64,000 bases of DNA, taken from NCBI GenBank assembly GCA_963708245.1, contig OY970201.1, positions 5,642,001-5,706,000 of the forward strand, read 5' to 3'. Below are positions 8,800 through 18,257 of this stretch, one piece after another. Below the pieces are notes generated by a model, which saw only the letters and a program-made list of their open reading frames with translations, searched no databases and had not been told where the DNA came from. The stretch's first letter is position 1, and each line of letters begins with the position of its first letter. Origin of the DNA: CAVYXK01 sp963708245 (GTDB lineage Bacteria; Pseudomonadota; Alphaproteobacteria; Acetobacterales; Acetobacteraceae). The position numbers and the translations under genes are program-made.

Positions 8800-10214
8800 C
8801 CTGCCAGCTCACGATAAAGCTCGGCGTAGCGCCGCGCCGGGCGTGCCCAGCCGACATCGCTTGCCATCGCATTGCGCTGGATGCGGCTCCATGCGTCCGG
8901 TTGGCGCCACAGCCGCGCCGCCCGCGCGATGGCCGCTTCCAGTGTATCCCGCGTGGGTGGCGCGAACTGAATCCCGGTCGGCACGCCGGCCGCGAGGGCC
9001 ATTTCGTTGGCATCGATCACCGTGTCGGCCAGGCCGCCGACGCGAGCGACCAGCGGCAGCGCGCCGTAACGTAAGGCGCAGAGTTGGGTGAGTCCGCACG
9101 GCTCGAAGCGCGACGGCACGGCGATCACGTCCGCCCCACCCTGGATCAGGTGCGCCAACGCCTCGTCGTAGCCGAGTAGCACGCCGGCGCGCCCCGGGTG
9201 GGCCGCTGCGGCAGCGGCGAACGCTGACTGCAAGGCAGGCTCTCCGGTACCGAGCAGGGCGAGCTGACCACCGGCACTGAGCAGCGCCGGCAGCGCCTCG
9301 GCCAGCAGGTCCATGCCCTTCTGCCAGGCGAGCCGGCTGATCACGCCCAGCAGCAGCGCTTCCGGTTCCAGCGCCACCCCCAGCCGGGCCTGTACTGCCG
9401 CCTTGTTGGCCGCCCGCGCGACGAGGCGCTCGGCGTCGAACACGGCGGCAAGATGAGGGTCGTTCGCCGGATCCCATACGGTGGTGTCGATGCCGTTAAG
9501 AATGCCGACCAGCGCTGCGCCGCGCGCCCGCAGCAGTCCGCCCAGGCCCATGCCGCCTGCATCGGTGCGAATCTCGTCGGCGTAGCTTGGGGAGACCGTG
9601 GTGATCCGGTCGGCCAGCGCCAATCCCGCCTTCAGGAAGCCGATCGAACCATAGTATTCAACACCGTCGATCGAATACGCCGCCGGCGGCAGCCGCAACG
9701 CGCCAAGCAGATAAGACGGGACCTGGCCCTGGAAAGCGAGGTTGTGCACCGTCATCACGGTGCCGGGCCGGCGCCCACCGCGATAGTGCAGGAAGGCCGG
9801 CGCCAGCCCCGCCTGCCAGTCATGCGCGTGCACCACGTCGGGTGTGAAGCCGGCGATCGCGCCGCGGCCGATCTCCGCCGCCACCCAGCCGAGCGCCGCG
9901 AAGCGGGAGGCGTCGTCGGCGTAGCCGTACGGCCCGCCGGCGCGTACGAACAGATGGGGCGCATCGATCACGAACAGGTCGAGGCCGGCGACACGTCCGC
10001 CCAGCACGCGCGCCGGACCGCCGAACAGGTCGTCGAACCGCAACGCTTGCTGCGCCGGGCCCAGCGCCTCCAGCACCTGCTGGTAGCCGGGAACCAGCGA
10101 GCGCGTCGCCACGCCCTCGGCCGTCAGCGCTCCGGGCAGCGCCCCGGTCACGTCGGCGAGCCCGCCGGTCTTGATCAGCGGATAAATTTCCGGCGCAACC
10201 GAGAGCGCCTTCAT
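8781..10214 (-). CDS. glgA: Glycogen synthase GlgA (ADP-glucose type)
   Basis: Transfers glucose from ADP-glucose to the non-reducing end of glycogen. 477 aa, the usual bacterial length. Seen: the N-terminal KTGGLADV motif that binds ADP-glucose at residue 16, the starch-synthase catalytic domain with HAHDWQ, NGIDTTVWDP, SRLAWQKG and the C-terminal GT-B retaining motif SRFEPCGLTQL. It starts 16 bases after glgC, in one operon with it. Confidence 0.95.
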   Translation of the reverse strand: MKALSVAPEIYPLIKTGGLADVTGALPGALTAEGVATRSLVPGYQQVLEALGPAQQALRFDDLFGGPARVLGGRVAGLDLFVIDAPHLFVRAGGPYGYADDASRFAALGWVAAEIGRGAIAGFTPDVVHAHDWQAGLAPAFLHYRGGRRPGTVMTVHNLAFQGQVPSYLLGALRLPPAAYSIDGVEYYGSIGFLKAGLALADRITTVSPSYADEIRTDAGGMGLGGLLRARGAALVGILNGIDTTVWDPANDPHLAAVFDAERLVARAANKAAVQARLGVALEPEALLLGVISRLAWQKGMDLLAEALPALLSAGGQLALLGTGEPALQSAFAAAAAAHPGRAGVLLGYDEALAHLIQGGADVIAVPSRFEPCGLTQLCALRYGALPLVARVGGLADTVIDANEMALAAGVPTGIQFAPPTRDTLEAAIARAARLWRQPDAWSRIQRNAMASDVGWARPARRYAELYRELAGQLTAR

Positions 10215-10230
10215 TGCTTGATAGAGTGGA

Positions 10231-11490
10231 TCAAAGCTGATCGATCATCAGTTGCGTGATCAGACAGACCCCGCCGGGCGAGCGGCGGAAGCGCCTGGCG
10301 TCGAGCTCGGGATCCTCGCCGACCACCAGCCGCTCGGGGATGCGCACGCCGCGGTCGATCACCACGTTGGTCAGTTGGGCATGCTCGCCGATCTGCACGT
10401 ACGGCAGGACGACCGCGCCCTCGACCTTGGCATAAGAATGCACGTGCACGCCGGTGAACAGCAGTGTGCGGCGCAGCGCGGCGCCGGAGACGATGCAGCC
10501 GCCGGACACCAGCGAGCTGATCGCCATGCCGCGGCGCCCGTCCACGTCGTGCACGAATTTTGCCGGCGCGGTGATCTGCGCGTAAGTCCAGATCGGCCAG
10601 TCGCTGTCGTGGAGGTCGAGCGCGGGAACCACGTCTGTCAGGTCGATATTGGCGCTCCAATAAGCATCGACCGTCCCGACGTCGCGCCAGTACGCTTCCT
10701 TCTCCTGACCCGAGCGGACGCAGGAATCGGTGAAGTGATGCGCCAGCGCCTTTCCGTGGCGCACCAGGTGCGGGATGATGTCGCGGCCAAAGTCGCGCGA
10801 CGAATTGGGGTCGTCGGCATCGCGCCGGAGCTGGTCGATCAGGAAGCGCGTTTCGAACACGTAGATGCCCATGCTGGCGAGCGCCATGTCCGGCTTGTCC
10901 GGCATGCCGGGTGGCTCCTTGGGCTTCTCCAGGAAATCGACGATGCGGTCCTCGGCATCGACATGCATCACACCGAAGCTAGTGGCTTCGGTGCGCGGCA
11001 CCTCGATGCAGCCAACGGTCACGTCGGCCTGCTGCTCGGCGTGCATCCTGAGCATCTGCTCGTAGTCCATCTTGTACACGTGATCGCCGGCCAGGATCAC
11101 GACGTGCTCGGGGGCATGGCTCTGGATGATGTCGATGTTCTGATAGACCGCGTCGGCAGTCCCGGCGTACCATTGCGTCTCCGAGACACGCTGGCTGGCC
11201 GGCAGAATGTCGAAGCTCTCGTTGCGTTCCGGGCGAAAGAAGTTCCAGCCGTGCTGCATGTGGCGGATCAGGCTGTGCGCCTTGTACTGGGTGGCGACGC
11301 CGATGCGGCGGATGCCGGAGTTCACGGCGTTGGACAGCGCGAAGTCAATGATGCGCGACTTGCCGCCGAAGAACACTGCCGGCTTCGCTCGTCTGTCGGT
11401 CAACTCCTGTAGCCGGCTGCCGCGCCCGCCGGCCAGCACATAGGCCATCGCCGAGCGCGCCAGGGGGGAGTGGTTCATCCGCGTCGGCAT
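10231..11490 (-). CDS. glgC: Glucose-1-phosphate adenylyltransferase GlgC
   Basis: Makes ADP-glucose, the committed step of glycogen synthesis. The N-terminal nucleotide-binding site AGGRGSRL..RRAKPAVFFGG and the tetramer-forming left-handed beta-helix C-terminus are visible. The ATG at 11488-11490 (complement) is chosen because a strong GGGAGGA ribosome site lies 9 bases upstream and gives 419 aa, typical length; the longer open frame to 11613 lacks homology. First gene of glgC-glgA. Confidence 0.95.
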   Translation of the reverse strand: MPTRMNHSPLARSAMAYVLAGGRGSRLQELTDRRAKPAVFFGGKSRIIDFALSNAVNSGIRRIGVATQYKAHSLIRHMQHGWNFFRPERNESFDILPASQRVSETQWYAGTADAVYQNIDIIQSHAPEHVVILAGDHVYKMDYEQMLRMHAEQQADVTVGCIEVPRTEATSFGVMHVDAEDRIVDFLEKPKEPPGMPDKPDMALASMGIYVFETRFLIDQLRRDADDPNSSRDFGRDIIPHLVRHGKALAHHFTDSCVRSGQEKEAYWRDVGTVDAYWSANIDLTDVVPALDLHDSDWPIWTYAQITAPAKFVHDVDGRRGMAISSLVSGGCIVSGAALRRTLLFTGVHVHSYAKVEGAVVLPYVQIGEHAQLTNVVIDRGVRIPERLVVGEDPELDARRFRRSPGGVCLITQLMIDQL

Positions 11491-11760
11491 TGGCCAGTGT
11501 CCTCCCGTACTTGACGTCAGAATAGTGCCACCTGGGCCGTTTGCGGAGAGTGCCTGCCCCGGACCTGGTTCGGCAGCCTCCCCGCCACGTACCAGGCGAC
11601 CTGTTTGCGCCACAGCCGGCGCCGTGACGCGCTGCGGCTGGCTGACGCCCAGGTTACCCTCCGCTTGCGTGCGGGAATCCTAACGATGCGGAACCGGCCC
11701 GTCGAGCCGTTGACCGGCCTTCACACGCGCCGCACCATGAGCCGAACGGAGGAGACGTCG

Positions 11761-12282
11761 GTGCCGGATCCCGTGGTCCTAGTGATGATGGGCGTGTCGG
11801 GCAGCGGCAAGACGACGATCGCCCAAGGCGTGGCCGCGCAGGTCGGCTGGGACGTGGTCGAGGGCGACCGGTTTCACCCGCTGGCCAATATCGCGAAGAT
11901 GAGCAGCGGCATTCCGCTTGACGATGCCGACCGTCTGCCCTGGTTGCGGGCGATCGCCACGGTGATCGATCAGCACCTGGAGGCGGGCAAGTCAGCGGTG
12001 GTGGCCTGTTCGGCGTTGAAACGGGCCTATCGCGATATCCTGATCGGCTCGCGCAAGAACGTACCTCTGGTGTATTTGCAAGGCTCGCGCGAGCTGATCG
12101 GCGAGCGGGTGGCGGCGCGCAAGGATCACTTCATGCCGCCGGCGCTGCTCGACAGTCAGTTCGCCACGCTGGAGGAGCCGGGTGCCGACGAGCATCCGAT
12201 CGTGGTATCCGTACTTCCAACGCCTCCGGTGATTGTCGAGGCGGTGACTGCGGCGTTGCGGCAACGGGGATTCGTGCCATGA
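11761..12282 (+). CDS. Gluconokinase
   Basis: Phosphorylates gluconate to 6-phosphogluconate. Seen: P-loop GVSGSGKTT near residue 10, EGDRFHPLANIAKMSSG substrate region and the CSALKRAYRD motif near residue 80, all typical of the GntK/IdnK family. I prefer the GTG at 11761 because AGGAG lies 6 bases upstream, giving 173 aa; an ATG at 11737 in the same frame would add 8 residues. Its stop overlaps the start of the next gene (ATGA). Confidence 0.9.
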   Translation: MPDPVVLVMMGVSGSGKTTIAQGVAAQVGWDVVEGDRFHPLANIAKMSSGIPLDDADRLPWLRAIATVIDQHLEAGKSAVVACSALKRAYRDILIGSRKNVPLVYLQGSRELIGERVAARKDHFMPPALLDSQFATLEEPGADEHPIVVSVLPTPPVIVEAVTAALRQRGFVP

Positions 12283-13049
12283 ACGATCAGTTCGCAAGTT
12301 ATCCGAGCCTGCGGGACAAGGTGGTGTTCGTCACCGGCGGCGGCAGCGGCATCGGTGCTGAGGAGGTGACGCATTTCGCTGCTCAAGGCGCGCGCATCGG
12401 ATTCGTCGATATTGCCGACTACGAGTTCCGCGCGCTGGTCGATCGGCTGGAGGCGGCCGGTTACCCGAAGCCGTTCTTCCAGTTCTGCGACGTCACCAAC
12501 ATCTCGGCGTTGCGTGCTGCGATTACCGAGGTGGGGCGGCGGCTTGGTCCAATCACCGTACTGGTTAACAACGCCGCCCACGACCAGCGGCACAAATGGG
12601 AGGAGATGACGCCTGAGTATTGGGACGACCGGATGGCGGTGAATCTGCGCCACCAGTTCTTCGCCATTCAGGCTGTAGCGCCGATGATGAAGGCCGCCGG
12701 CGGCGGGTCGATCATCAATTTCGGCTCGATAAGTTGGCACGCGCTGCAGGGCGGTATGCCGGGGTACACCACGGCGAAGGCCGGGGTGGAGGGGCTGACC
12801 AAGGGGATGGCGCGCGATCTGGGCGCGGACGGCATTCGGGTGAATTGCGTGATCCCCGGCTGGATCATGACCGAGCGGCAGATCAAGCTGTGGCTGACGC
12901 CCGAAGCGGAGCAGAACCTGACGCAGGTGCAGTGCCTGAAGCAGAAGCTGGTGCCGGCAGACGTCGCACGATTAGTGTTGTGGCTGGCCGCAGACGACAG
13001 CCGGATGTGCTCGGCACAGCTCTGGGTCGTGGATGGGGGACGGATGTAA
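12279..13049 (+). CDS. Short-chain dehydrogenase/reductase (SDR)
   Basis: Classical NAD(P)-dependent SDR, 256 aa: TGGGSGIG cofactor motif at residue 19, NNAA, the catalytic serine in FGSISW and YTTAK catalytic pair near residue 160. An aspartate follows the second strand (FVDI), which usually indicates NAD preference. It is translationally coupled to the gluconokinase gene, so it may oxidise a sugar (for example glucose or another aldose) to the lactone or acid that feeds gluconate use; this is inference from context. Confidence 0.88.
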   Translation: MNDQFASYPSLRDKVVFVTGGGSGIGAEEVTHFAAQGARIGFVDIADYEFRALVDRLEAAGYPKPFFQFCDVTNISALRAAITEVGRRLGPITVLVNNAAHDQRHKWEEMTPEYWDDRMAVNLRHQFFAIQAVAPMMKAAGGGSIINFGSISWHALQGGMPGYTTAKAGVEGLTKGMARDLGADGIRVNCVIPGWIMTERQIKLWLTPEAEQNLTQVQCLKQKLVPADVARLVLWLAADDSRMCSAQLWVVDGGRM

Positions 13050-13713
13050 GCGTGAGATAGGCGCTTCCCTCGTCATTCCTGCGTAAGCAGGACTCCATCG
13101 CGCACCTTCCCCGGGGTGTTCGGGCCGTTCTACTAGACGCGCACGCGTTGAGGGGCACCGCCGGTGCGGTAGTGGAGCGGGCTGCAGCCACGCAAGGCAT
13201 GACGTCGAGATGCGGAGCACAGCAAGCAGTATCGCCGCCATCGACGACAACATGAGCGAGATAATCGAGTTCCGTGCAACAGATAGCGCACGGAGTCAAG
13301 TTCGCACTTGATGAGCGAGTCCGAAGCGCTCCACGTCACCACTTCCGCAATCATCTGTCGGCAGCATCGCTAAAGGAAGAAAGTTTGCGGCTACTCGGTC
13401 GCGCTAGGTACATCCGCGCACATCTGCCTTCATCTGCGTTAAAAACTTGTCGCTTGCGCGTGAAAGCCCGCGAATGAATACTCGTCCGTCCCATTGCAAG
13501 GCCACCCCACCAGGGGTGTTGCACTTGCTCCTTGAACTAAGCGAATCGAGGGGCCTCCGGTCGCCCTTGAGACTGACCGTCCCTGTGCGCTACCGCGTCA
13601 TGCCCGGCCCGCGGGTCCCGCCGAAGGCCGGCCCGAGGACAAGCTCCGGCCGCGACAGCTAGATCCCCATCCGCTACCTTGCCGAGCAGCCACTGGACGG
13701 CGCAAAACGCGCG
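13050..13713. other. Intergenic stretch without a supported gene
   Basis: About 660 bases between the SDR and the ABC exporter genes. The short open frames here have no recognisable content or ribosome sites and base composition wavers, so I see nothing firm. It may contain a decayed gene. Confidence 0.4.
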
Positions 13714-14508
13714 GTGATGAGCACGACCACAGCGGCACCACTCGATCGGCAGGCGCAGCGTTCCAGCGCGACCGACGCGCCGCACGCGCTGGAGGTGGAG
13801 CATGTCAGCCACGCCTACGGTGCGCGCAAAGCGCTGGACGAGGTTACGCTTTCTGTCGGGCAGGGGCGGTTCAGCGTTCTGCTTGGCCTGAACGGCGCTG
13901 GTAAGACCACGCTGTTTTCGCTGATCACGCGGTTGTTTGACACGCGGGCCGGCAGCATCCGCGTGCTGGGGCATCCGGTGCGCACCCAGCCTGGCGAAGC
14001 GCTGCGCCGGCTCGGCGTGGTGTTCCAGGCGCGCACGCTCGACCTCGACCTGACCGTTCGGGACAACCTGCTTTACCACGCGGCGCTACACGGTATTGCT
14101 GGTCGCGAGGCACGTCGTCGGGCGGAAGCGGTGCTGGCGGAGGTGGAGCTCGCAGAGCGGGCGAGGGAGACCGCGCGCAAGCTCTCCGGCGGGCAGATGC
14201 GGCGGGTGGAGATCGCCCGTGCGTTGCTGCACGGCCCGCGTCTGCTGGTGCTCGACGAACCGACCGTCGGGCTCGACGTGTCGTCCAAATGGGCAATCCT
14301 TCGTCATGTTCGGCGCCTGGTTAGCGAGCGCGGGGTCGCCGTGCTGTGGGCGACGCATTTGTTGGATGAAGTCGAGCCGTCCGATGATCTGGTGGTCTTG
14401 CATCGCGGCAAGGTGATGGCTGCCGGCGAGGTGGCCTCTGTCATCGCGGCTTGTGGGGCGGCGGATATGCGAGGTGCCTTCGCTGCCCTGGTGGGAGCCG
14501 AGCCATGA
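13714..14508 (+). CDS. ABC-2 type exporter, ATP-binding subunit (PQQ alcohol dehydrogenase-associated type)
   Basis: A 264-aa ABC ATPase: Walker A LNGAGKTT near residue 60, signature KLSGGQMRR, Walker B LLVLDEP and switch histidine in ATHLLDEV. The wording HALEVEHVSHAYG.., TLDLDLTVRDNLLYHAALHG resembles the ATPase commonly found beside PQQ-dependent alcohol dehydrogenase genes in methylotrophs and acetic acid bacteria, but no such dehydrogenase is in view. Its last bases overlap the permease start (ATGA). Confidence 0.88.
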   Translation: MMSTTTAAPLDRQAQRSSATDAPHALEVEHVSHAYGARKALDEVTLSVGQGRFSVLLGLNGAGKTTLFSLITRLFDTRAGSIRVLGHPVRTQPGEALRRLGVVFQARTLDLDLTVRDNLLYHAALHGIAGREARRRAEAVLAEVELAERARETARKLSGGQMRRVEIARALLHGPRLLVLDEPTVGLDVSSKWAILRHVRRLVSERGVAVLWATHLLDEVEPSDDLVVLHRGKVMAAGEVASVIAACGAADMRGAFAALVGAEP

Positions 14509-15350
14509 GCGAAGCGATTGCAGCCGAGCCGACATGGCGCGGCTTTAGTCTATGGCAGTATCTGATCTGCCTGCGCGGCATCACTTGGCGAGAGGCGCTG
14601 CGTTTCCTGCACCAGCGTGAGCGTTTCGTTGCGGCACTTGTGCGTCCGCTGGTCTGGCTGTTCATCTTCGCCGCCGGCTTCCGGCAGATCTTGGGCGTCT
14701 CGATCATTCCGCCGTACCAGACTTATGTCTTGTACGAGGTGTACGTGACGCCTGGCCTGATCGCGATGATTCAGTTGTTCAACGGCATGCAGTCCTCGCT
14801 CTCCATGGTCTATGACCGGGAGATGGGGAACATGCGTATGCTGCTGGTCAGTCCGTTCCCCCGTTGGTATCTGCTGATCTCGAAGTTGCTTGCCAGCACC
14901 TCGGTGTCGGTGCTGCAGGTCTATGCCTTCCTGCTGATCGCCTGGCTGTATGGCATCGAAGCGCCCGCCTGGGGTTATCTGACTGTGCTGCCGGCGCTGG
15001 TGCTGAACGGCCTGATGCTGGGCGCGCTGGGGATGTTGCTATCTTCGGTGGTCAAGCAGCTAGAGAATTTCGCCGGGGTGATGAATTTTGTGATTTTTCC
15101 AATGTTCTTTGCCTCGTCGGCGCTTTATCCGCTGTGGCTGGTGCAGCAGTCGAGCCCACTGCTGTTCGATGTTTGCCGTGCCAACCCGTTTACGTATGGG
15201 ATCGAGCTGGTTCGTTTCGCGCTCTATCAAGAGATCGACTGGATGTCACTCGCGGTCGTGGTGGGAAGCGCTGTTCTGTTCACGGTGGGTGCGATTCTCG
15301 CCTACGACCCGGCCCGGGGGCTGCTGATTCTGCGGGGTAGGAACGATTGA
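14505..15350 (+). CDS. ABC-2 type exporter, permease subunit
   Basis: A 281-aa membrane protein with six hydrophobic segments and the ABC2 membrane pattern (MVYDREMGNMRMLLVSPFPRW, then LLLSSVVKQLENFAGVMNFVIFP-like region). Start ATG at 14505 overlaps the stop of the ATPase gene, so the two form one exporter. The substrate is unknown. Confidence 0.88.
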   Translation: MSEAIAAEPTWRGFSLWQYLICLRGITWREALRFLHQRERFVAALVRPLVWLFIFAAGFRQILGVSIIPPYQTYVLYEVYVTPGLIAMIQLFNGMQSSLSMVYDREMGNMRMLLVSPFPRWYLLISKLLASTSVSVLQVYAFLLIAWLYGIEAPAWGYLTVLPALVLNGLMLGALGMLLSSVVKQLENFAGVMNFVIFPMFFASSALYPLWLVQQSSPLLFDVCRANPFTYGIELVRFALYQEIDWMSLAVVVGSAVLFTVGAILAYDPARGLLILRGRND

Positions 15351-15425
15351 CTGGAGATTCCCGGGCTTCGACCCGGGGTCGCCACGCGGAGCTTCGCGGG
15401 TGAGGGCCCAGATAGCGAGCCCCCG

Positions 15426-15482
15426 GCACCCTCACCCGGTTCGCTTCGCGAACCGACCTCTCCCGCAGAGCGGGAGAGGTGG
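15426..15482. repeat. REP-like palindromic repeat, copy C
   Basis: CACCCTCACCCGGTTCGC facing CGAACC, then ACCTCTCCCGC/GCGGGAGAGGTGG. Best-preserved copy of the four; it lies between the exporter permease and the small secreted protein gene. Confidence 0.75.
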
Positions 15483-15484
15483 AA

Positions 15485-15622
15485 TCAGGTCCCCTTGTAG
15501 GCGCTGTCCCCGCTGTCCCCGCTGCAAGCCACTGCGGAATGTGCGGTAAATCCTGCGACTGCCAGAGTGGCGCAGCCAACGCCGCAGATGACCGCCAAAG
15601 CCAATAGAACTTGTCTGATCAT
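15485..15622 (-). CDS. Small secreted protein, 45 aa
   Basis: An open frame of 45 codons starts at ATG (complement of 15620-15622) with GGGAGAGG four bases upstream. It encodes a signal peptide-like N-terminus (MIRQVLLALAVICGVGC, then ATLAVAG) and a short polar end with GDSGDSAYKGT. The two internal cysteines could suit a lipoprotein but no good lipobox is present. Function unknown. Confidence 0.45.
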   Translation of the reverse strand: MIRQVLLALAVICGVGCATLAVAGFTAHSAVACSGDSGDSAYKGT

Positions 15623-15688
15623 ATGCCTCTCCCTCGGATGGATGGCGCAGCCACTCTACCATTCCCCTGGGCAGCGCGCAAAACGCGT

Positions 15689-16327
15689 TCACGCGCGCGA
15701 TGTAGGTTCCTTCGCCCGTTTCGCCTCGTCCGATGCGCGCCAGAGGTACCAGGCCGCCGTCGAGCGGAACGGCGCCCACGCCTCTCCGATGGCAGCCAGC
15801 TCCCGCGGCTTCGGCTGCTCGGGCAGTTGGTAGAGGGCCTGGTACCCGTCACGCACCCCGAAATCGTCGACCGGCAGCACGTCGGGCCGTCCCAGTGTGA
15901 AGATGAGCAGCATCTCCACGGTCCATCGCCCGACGCCGCGGATGCCGGTCAGCCGCTCGATCAGCTCGGCATCGGACAGAAGCGCGGCCTGCCGTCTCGT
16001 GGGGACGGTGCCATCCATAGCGCGTGCGCTGATCTCGCGCAGGCAGGCGATCTTGGCGGTCGAGAAGCCGCAGCCCCGCAGGGCCGCCTCCGGCGTGGAC
16101 AGGACCTGTGCGGGCGATGGGAAGGTGCCGGCGTCGTAGAGCGCCTGGAACCGCGCCAGAATGGCCCGTGCTGCCGTGCCGTGAAGCTGCTGGTGGGCGA
16201 TCGCCCGCAGCAACGCCTCATATGGGCTGCGCCCGCGCTCCACTTGTAGGTGTGGCCGTCCGATGCGAGCGATCAACTCGGCCCAGGCGGCGTCCTGCGA
16301 CAAATGGCGAACGGCCAAGCGCGACAT
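15689..16327 (-). CDS. DNA-3-methyladenine glycosylase II (AlkA-type HhH-GPD)
   Basis: Excises alkylated bases in base-excision repair. Single HhH-GPD domain, 212 aa from the ATG at 16325-16327 (complement): the helix-hairpin-helix ends in GIRGVGRWTVEMLLIF and the catalytic aspartate lies in VLPVDDFGVRDG. It lacks the extra N-terminal domain of E. coli AlkA, like most short AlkA proteins. Longer upstream open frame rejected because similarity begins with MSRLAVRHLSQD. Confidence 0.9.
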   Translation of the reverse strand: MSRLAVRHLSQDAAWAELIARIGRPHLQVERGRSPYEALLRAIAHQQLHGTAARAILARFQALYDAGTFPSPAQVLSTPEAALRGCGFSTAKIACLREISARAMDGTVPTRRQAALLSDAELIERLTGIRGVGRWTVEMLLIFTLGRPDVLPVDDFGVRDGYQALYQLPEQPKPRELAAIGEAWAPFRSTAAWYLWRASDEAKRAKEPTSRA

Positions 16328-16419
16328 CACACCGCCGTGAGCCGCAGTCCGCCATGCGATTGCGCTTTGTGCAACCGGGGGCATTTGTGCAACCTGACGT
16401 AGCGCACTAGATTCATTTC

Positions 16420-16626
16420 ATGAGCCTGTTCGACGACACCGGCTGGTTCCACGAGTCCGACGAGGAGGCGGATCGCCAGACCGCCAGCTTGGCGGCTGTC
16501 GCGGTCACGCTGTTCCTGATCGTGCTTGGCCTGTTCCTGGTCCGCGAGTTGCGCGCCAAAGCGATGCTGGAGGATTGCCTGCTCTCCGGCCGGACGAACT
16601 GCGTCGTCGTGACGACACCCCCGTAG
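16420..16626 (+). CDS. Small single-span membrane protein
   Basis: A 68-aa protein with an acidic N-terminus (DDTGWFHESDEEAD), one clear hydrophobic helix (AAVAVTLFLIVLGLFLV) and two C-terminal cysteines. Unknown function. It ends three bases before the convergent GMC oxidoreductase stop. Confidence 0.55.
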   Translation: MSLFDDTGWFHESDEEADRQTASLAAVAVTLFLIVLGLFLVRELRAKAMLEDCLLSGRTNCVVVTTPP

Positions 16627-16628
16627 CC

Positions 16629-18257
16629 TCAAGCTAACTCCAGCGCGGCAGTCCGAGCCGGCTGCCGGGCTGCCTGCTTCACCATGTCGGCGCCTTTTTC
16701 AGCGATCATGATCACTGCCGCGTTGGTGTTGCCCGACACCATCGTTGGCATGATCGAGGCATCGATCACGCGTAAACCGCTGATGCCGTGCACGCGGAGC
16801 TGGTCATCGACCACCGCCATCGGATCGTGACCCATCTTGCAGGTGCCGATCACGTGATAGGTGGTCTGACCGTTGATGCGGGCGAACTCCAGCAATTCTT
16901 CGTCGGTCTGGACCTGCGGGCCGGGGTTCATCTCATAGGCGCGGTACTTGTCCATCATCGGGTTTTCGATGATTCGTCGGCCGATTTTCATGGCAGCGAC
17001 CACGGTCCGCTGATCCAGCTCGTCGGCCAGGAAGTTCGGGCGGATGGCAGGATTGGCCAGCGGATCTGGCGATTTCGCGTGGATGGTTCCCTTTGATTCC
17101 GGCCGGCACTGATAGACGCCGAGCGTCATGCCCGGCTCGCGATCCAGGATGCGCGTGGCCGCCGTGGCGTAGCTGGCGTGGGCGAAATGATATTGCACGT
17201 CCGGCTCTTCCAATTCCGGTCGCGTGCGCACGAAGCCGTACACGATCCCAGCGGTAAGCGTCAGGATCCCGCGATGCAGAAGGAAGAACTTGGCGACCTC
17301 CTTGGCGAAATTAAGCCCGCGCGTCTGCTCGTTCAGCGTTATCGGCAGCTTTACCCGCCAGTTCAGGCGAGGGGCGTAATGGTCGCGGTAGTTCTCGCCC
17401 ACGCCCGGAAGGGCATGGCGCACTTCGATGCCGAGCGAGGCCAGCAGCGCCGGTTGGCCGATGCCGGACATTTCCAACAGATGAGGTGACTTCACTGCGC
17501 CGGCGGCGACCAGCACCTCGCCGCGGCAGCGTGCCTCGGTGGGGTTTCCGGCACGGACGTAGCGCACGCCTACGGCGCGCTTGCCGTCCAGGATGATCCC
17601 CGTGGCGTGCGCATCGGTCTCGACACGCAGGTTCGAACGCCGGCGGGCGGGGTCGAGGAAGGCACGCGCCGTGGACCAGCGGCGACCGTTCTTCTGCGTC
17701 ACCTGATAGTAGCCGAAGCCTTCCTGGTGGCCGTTGTTGTAGTCGGGGTTGCGCGGCCAGCCCTCCTCGGCGGCGGCTTCGATGACCGCGTCGCAGATCT
17801 CGTGGTGCTCGATCATGTGCGCGACGTTCAGTGGGCCACCCTTGCCGCGGGTATCGTCACCGTGGCCCTCGAAATGTTCCGACTTGCTGAAGTAGGGCAG
17901 CACCGAGTCATACGACCAGCCGCGATTGCCGAGCTGGGACCAGGTGTTGTAGTCGAGCGGATTGCCGCGGACGTACAGCATGCCGTTGATCGAGCTCGAT
18001 CCGCCCAAGGTCTTGCCGCGGGGGATGGGGACCGATCGGCCGCGGACGTTGTCCTCGGGCTCGGTCGCGAAACACCAGTTGTAGCGCGTGTGGTTGAGCA
18101 GCTTGTTGAAGCCGACCGGGATCGGAATCCAGAAGTTGTCGTCCTTTGGCCCGGCTTCCAGCAGCAGCACCTTGACCTTTGAGTCTTCGGTCAGCCGGCT
18201 GGCCAGTACGCAGCCGGACGAGCCGGCGCCGACGATGATGTAGTCCCACTCCGTCAT
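16629..18257 (-). CDS. GMC family oxidoreductase (choline dehydrogenase-like)
   Basis: FAD-dependent alcohol dehydrogenase, 542 aa. Seen: N-terminal Rossmann motif VGAGSSGCVLASRL, the GMC signature GKTLGGSSSINGMLYVRG near residue 80, and the C-terminal catalytic histidine region YHVIGTCKMG and GNTNAAVIMIAEKGAD. ATG at 18255-18257 (complement) chosen for its GGAGGAA ribosome site. Substrate could be choline or another primary alcohol; without betB nearby the betA name is not justified. Confidence 0.9.
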   Translation of the reverse strand: MTEWDYIIVGAGSSGCVLASRLTEDSKVKVLLLEAGPKDDNFWIPIPVGFNKLLNHTRYNWCFATEPEDNVRGRSVPIPRGKTLGGSSSINGMLYVRGNPLDYNTWSQLGNRGWSYDSVLPYFSKSEHFEGHGDDTRGKGGPLNVAHMIEHHEICDAVIEAAAEEGWPRNPDYNNGHQEGFGYYQVTQKNGRRWSTARAFLDPARRRSNLRVETDAHATGIILDGKRAVGVRYVRAGNPTEARCRGEVLVAAGAVKSPHLLEMSGIGQPALLASLGIEVRHALPGVGENYRDHYAPRLNWRVKLPITLNEQTRGLNFAKEVAKFFLLHRGILTLTAGIVYGFVRTRPELEEPDVQYHFAHASYATAATRILDREPGMTLGVYQCRPESKGTIHAKSPDPLANPAIRPNFLADELDQRTVVAAMKIGRRIIENPMMDKYRAYEMNPGPQVQTDEELLEFARINGQTTYHVIGTCKMGHDPMAVVDDQLRVHGISGLRVIDASIMPTMVSGNTNAAVIMIAEKGADMVKQAARQPARTAALELA

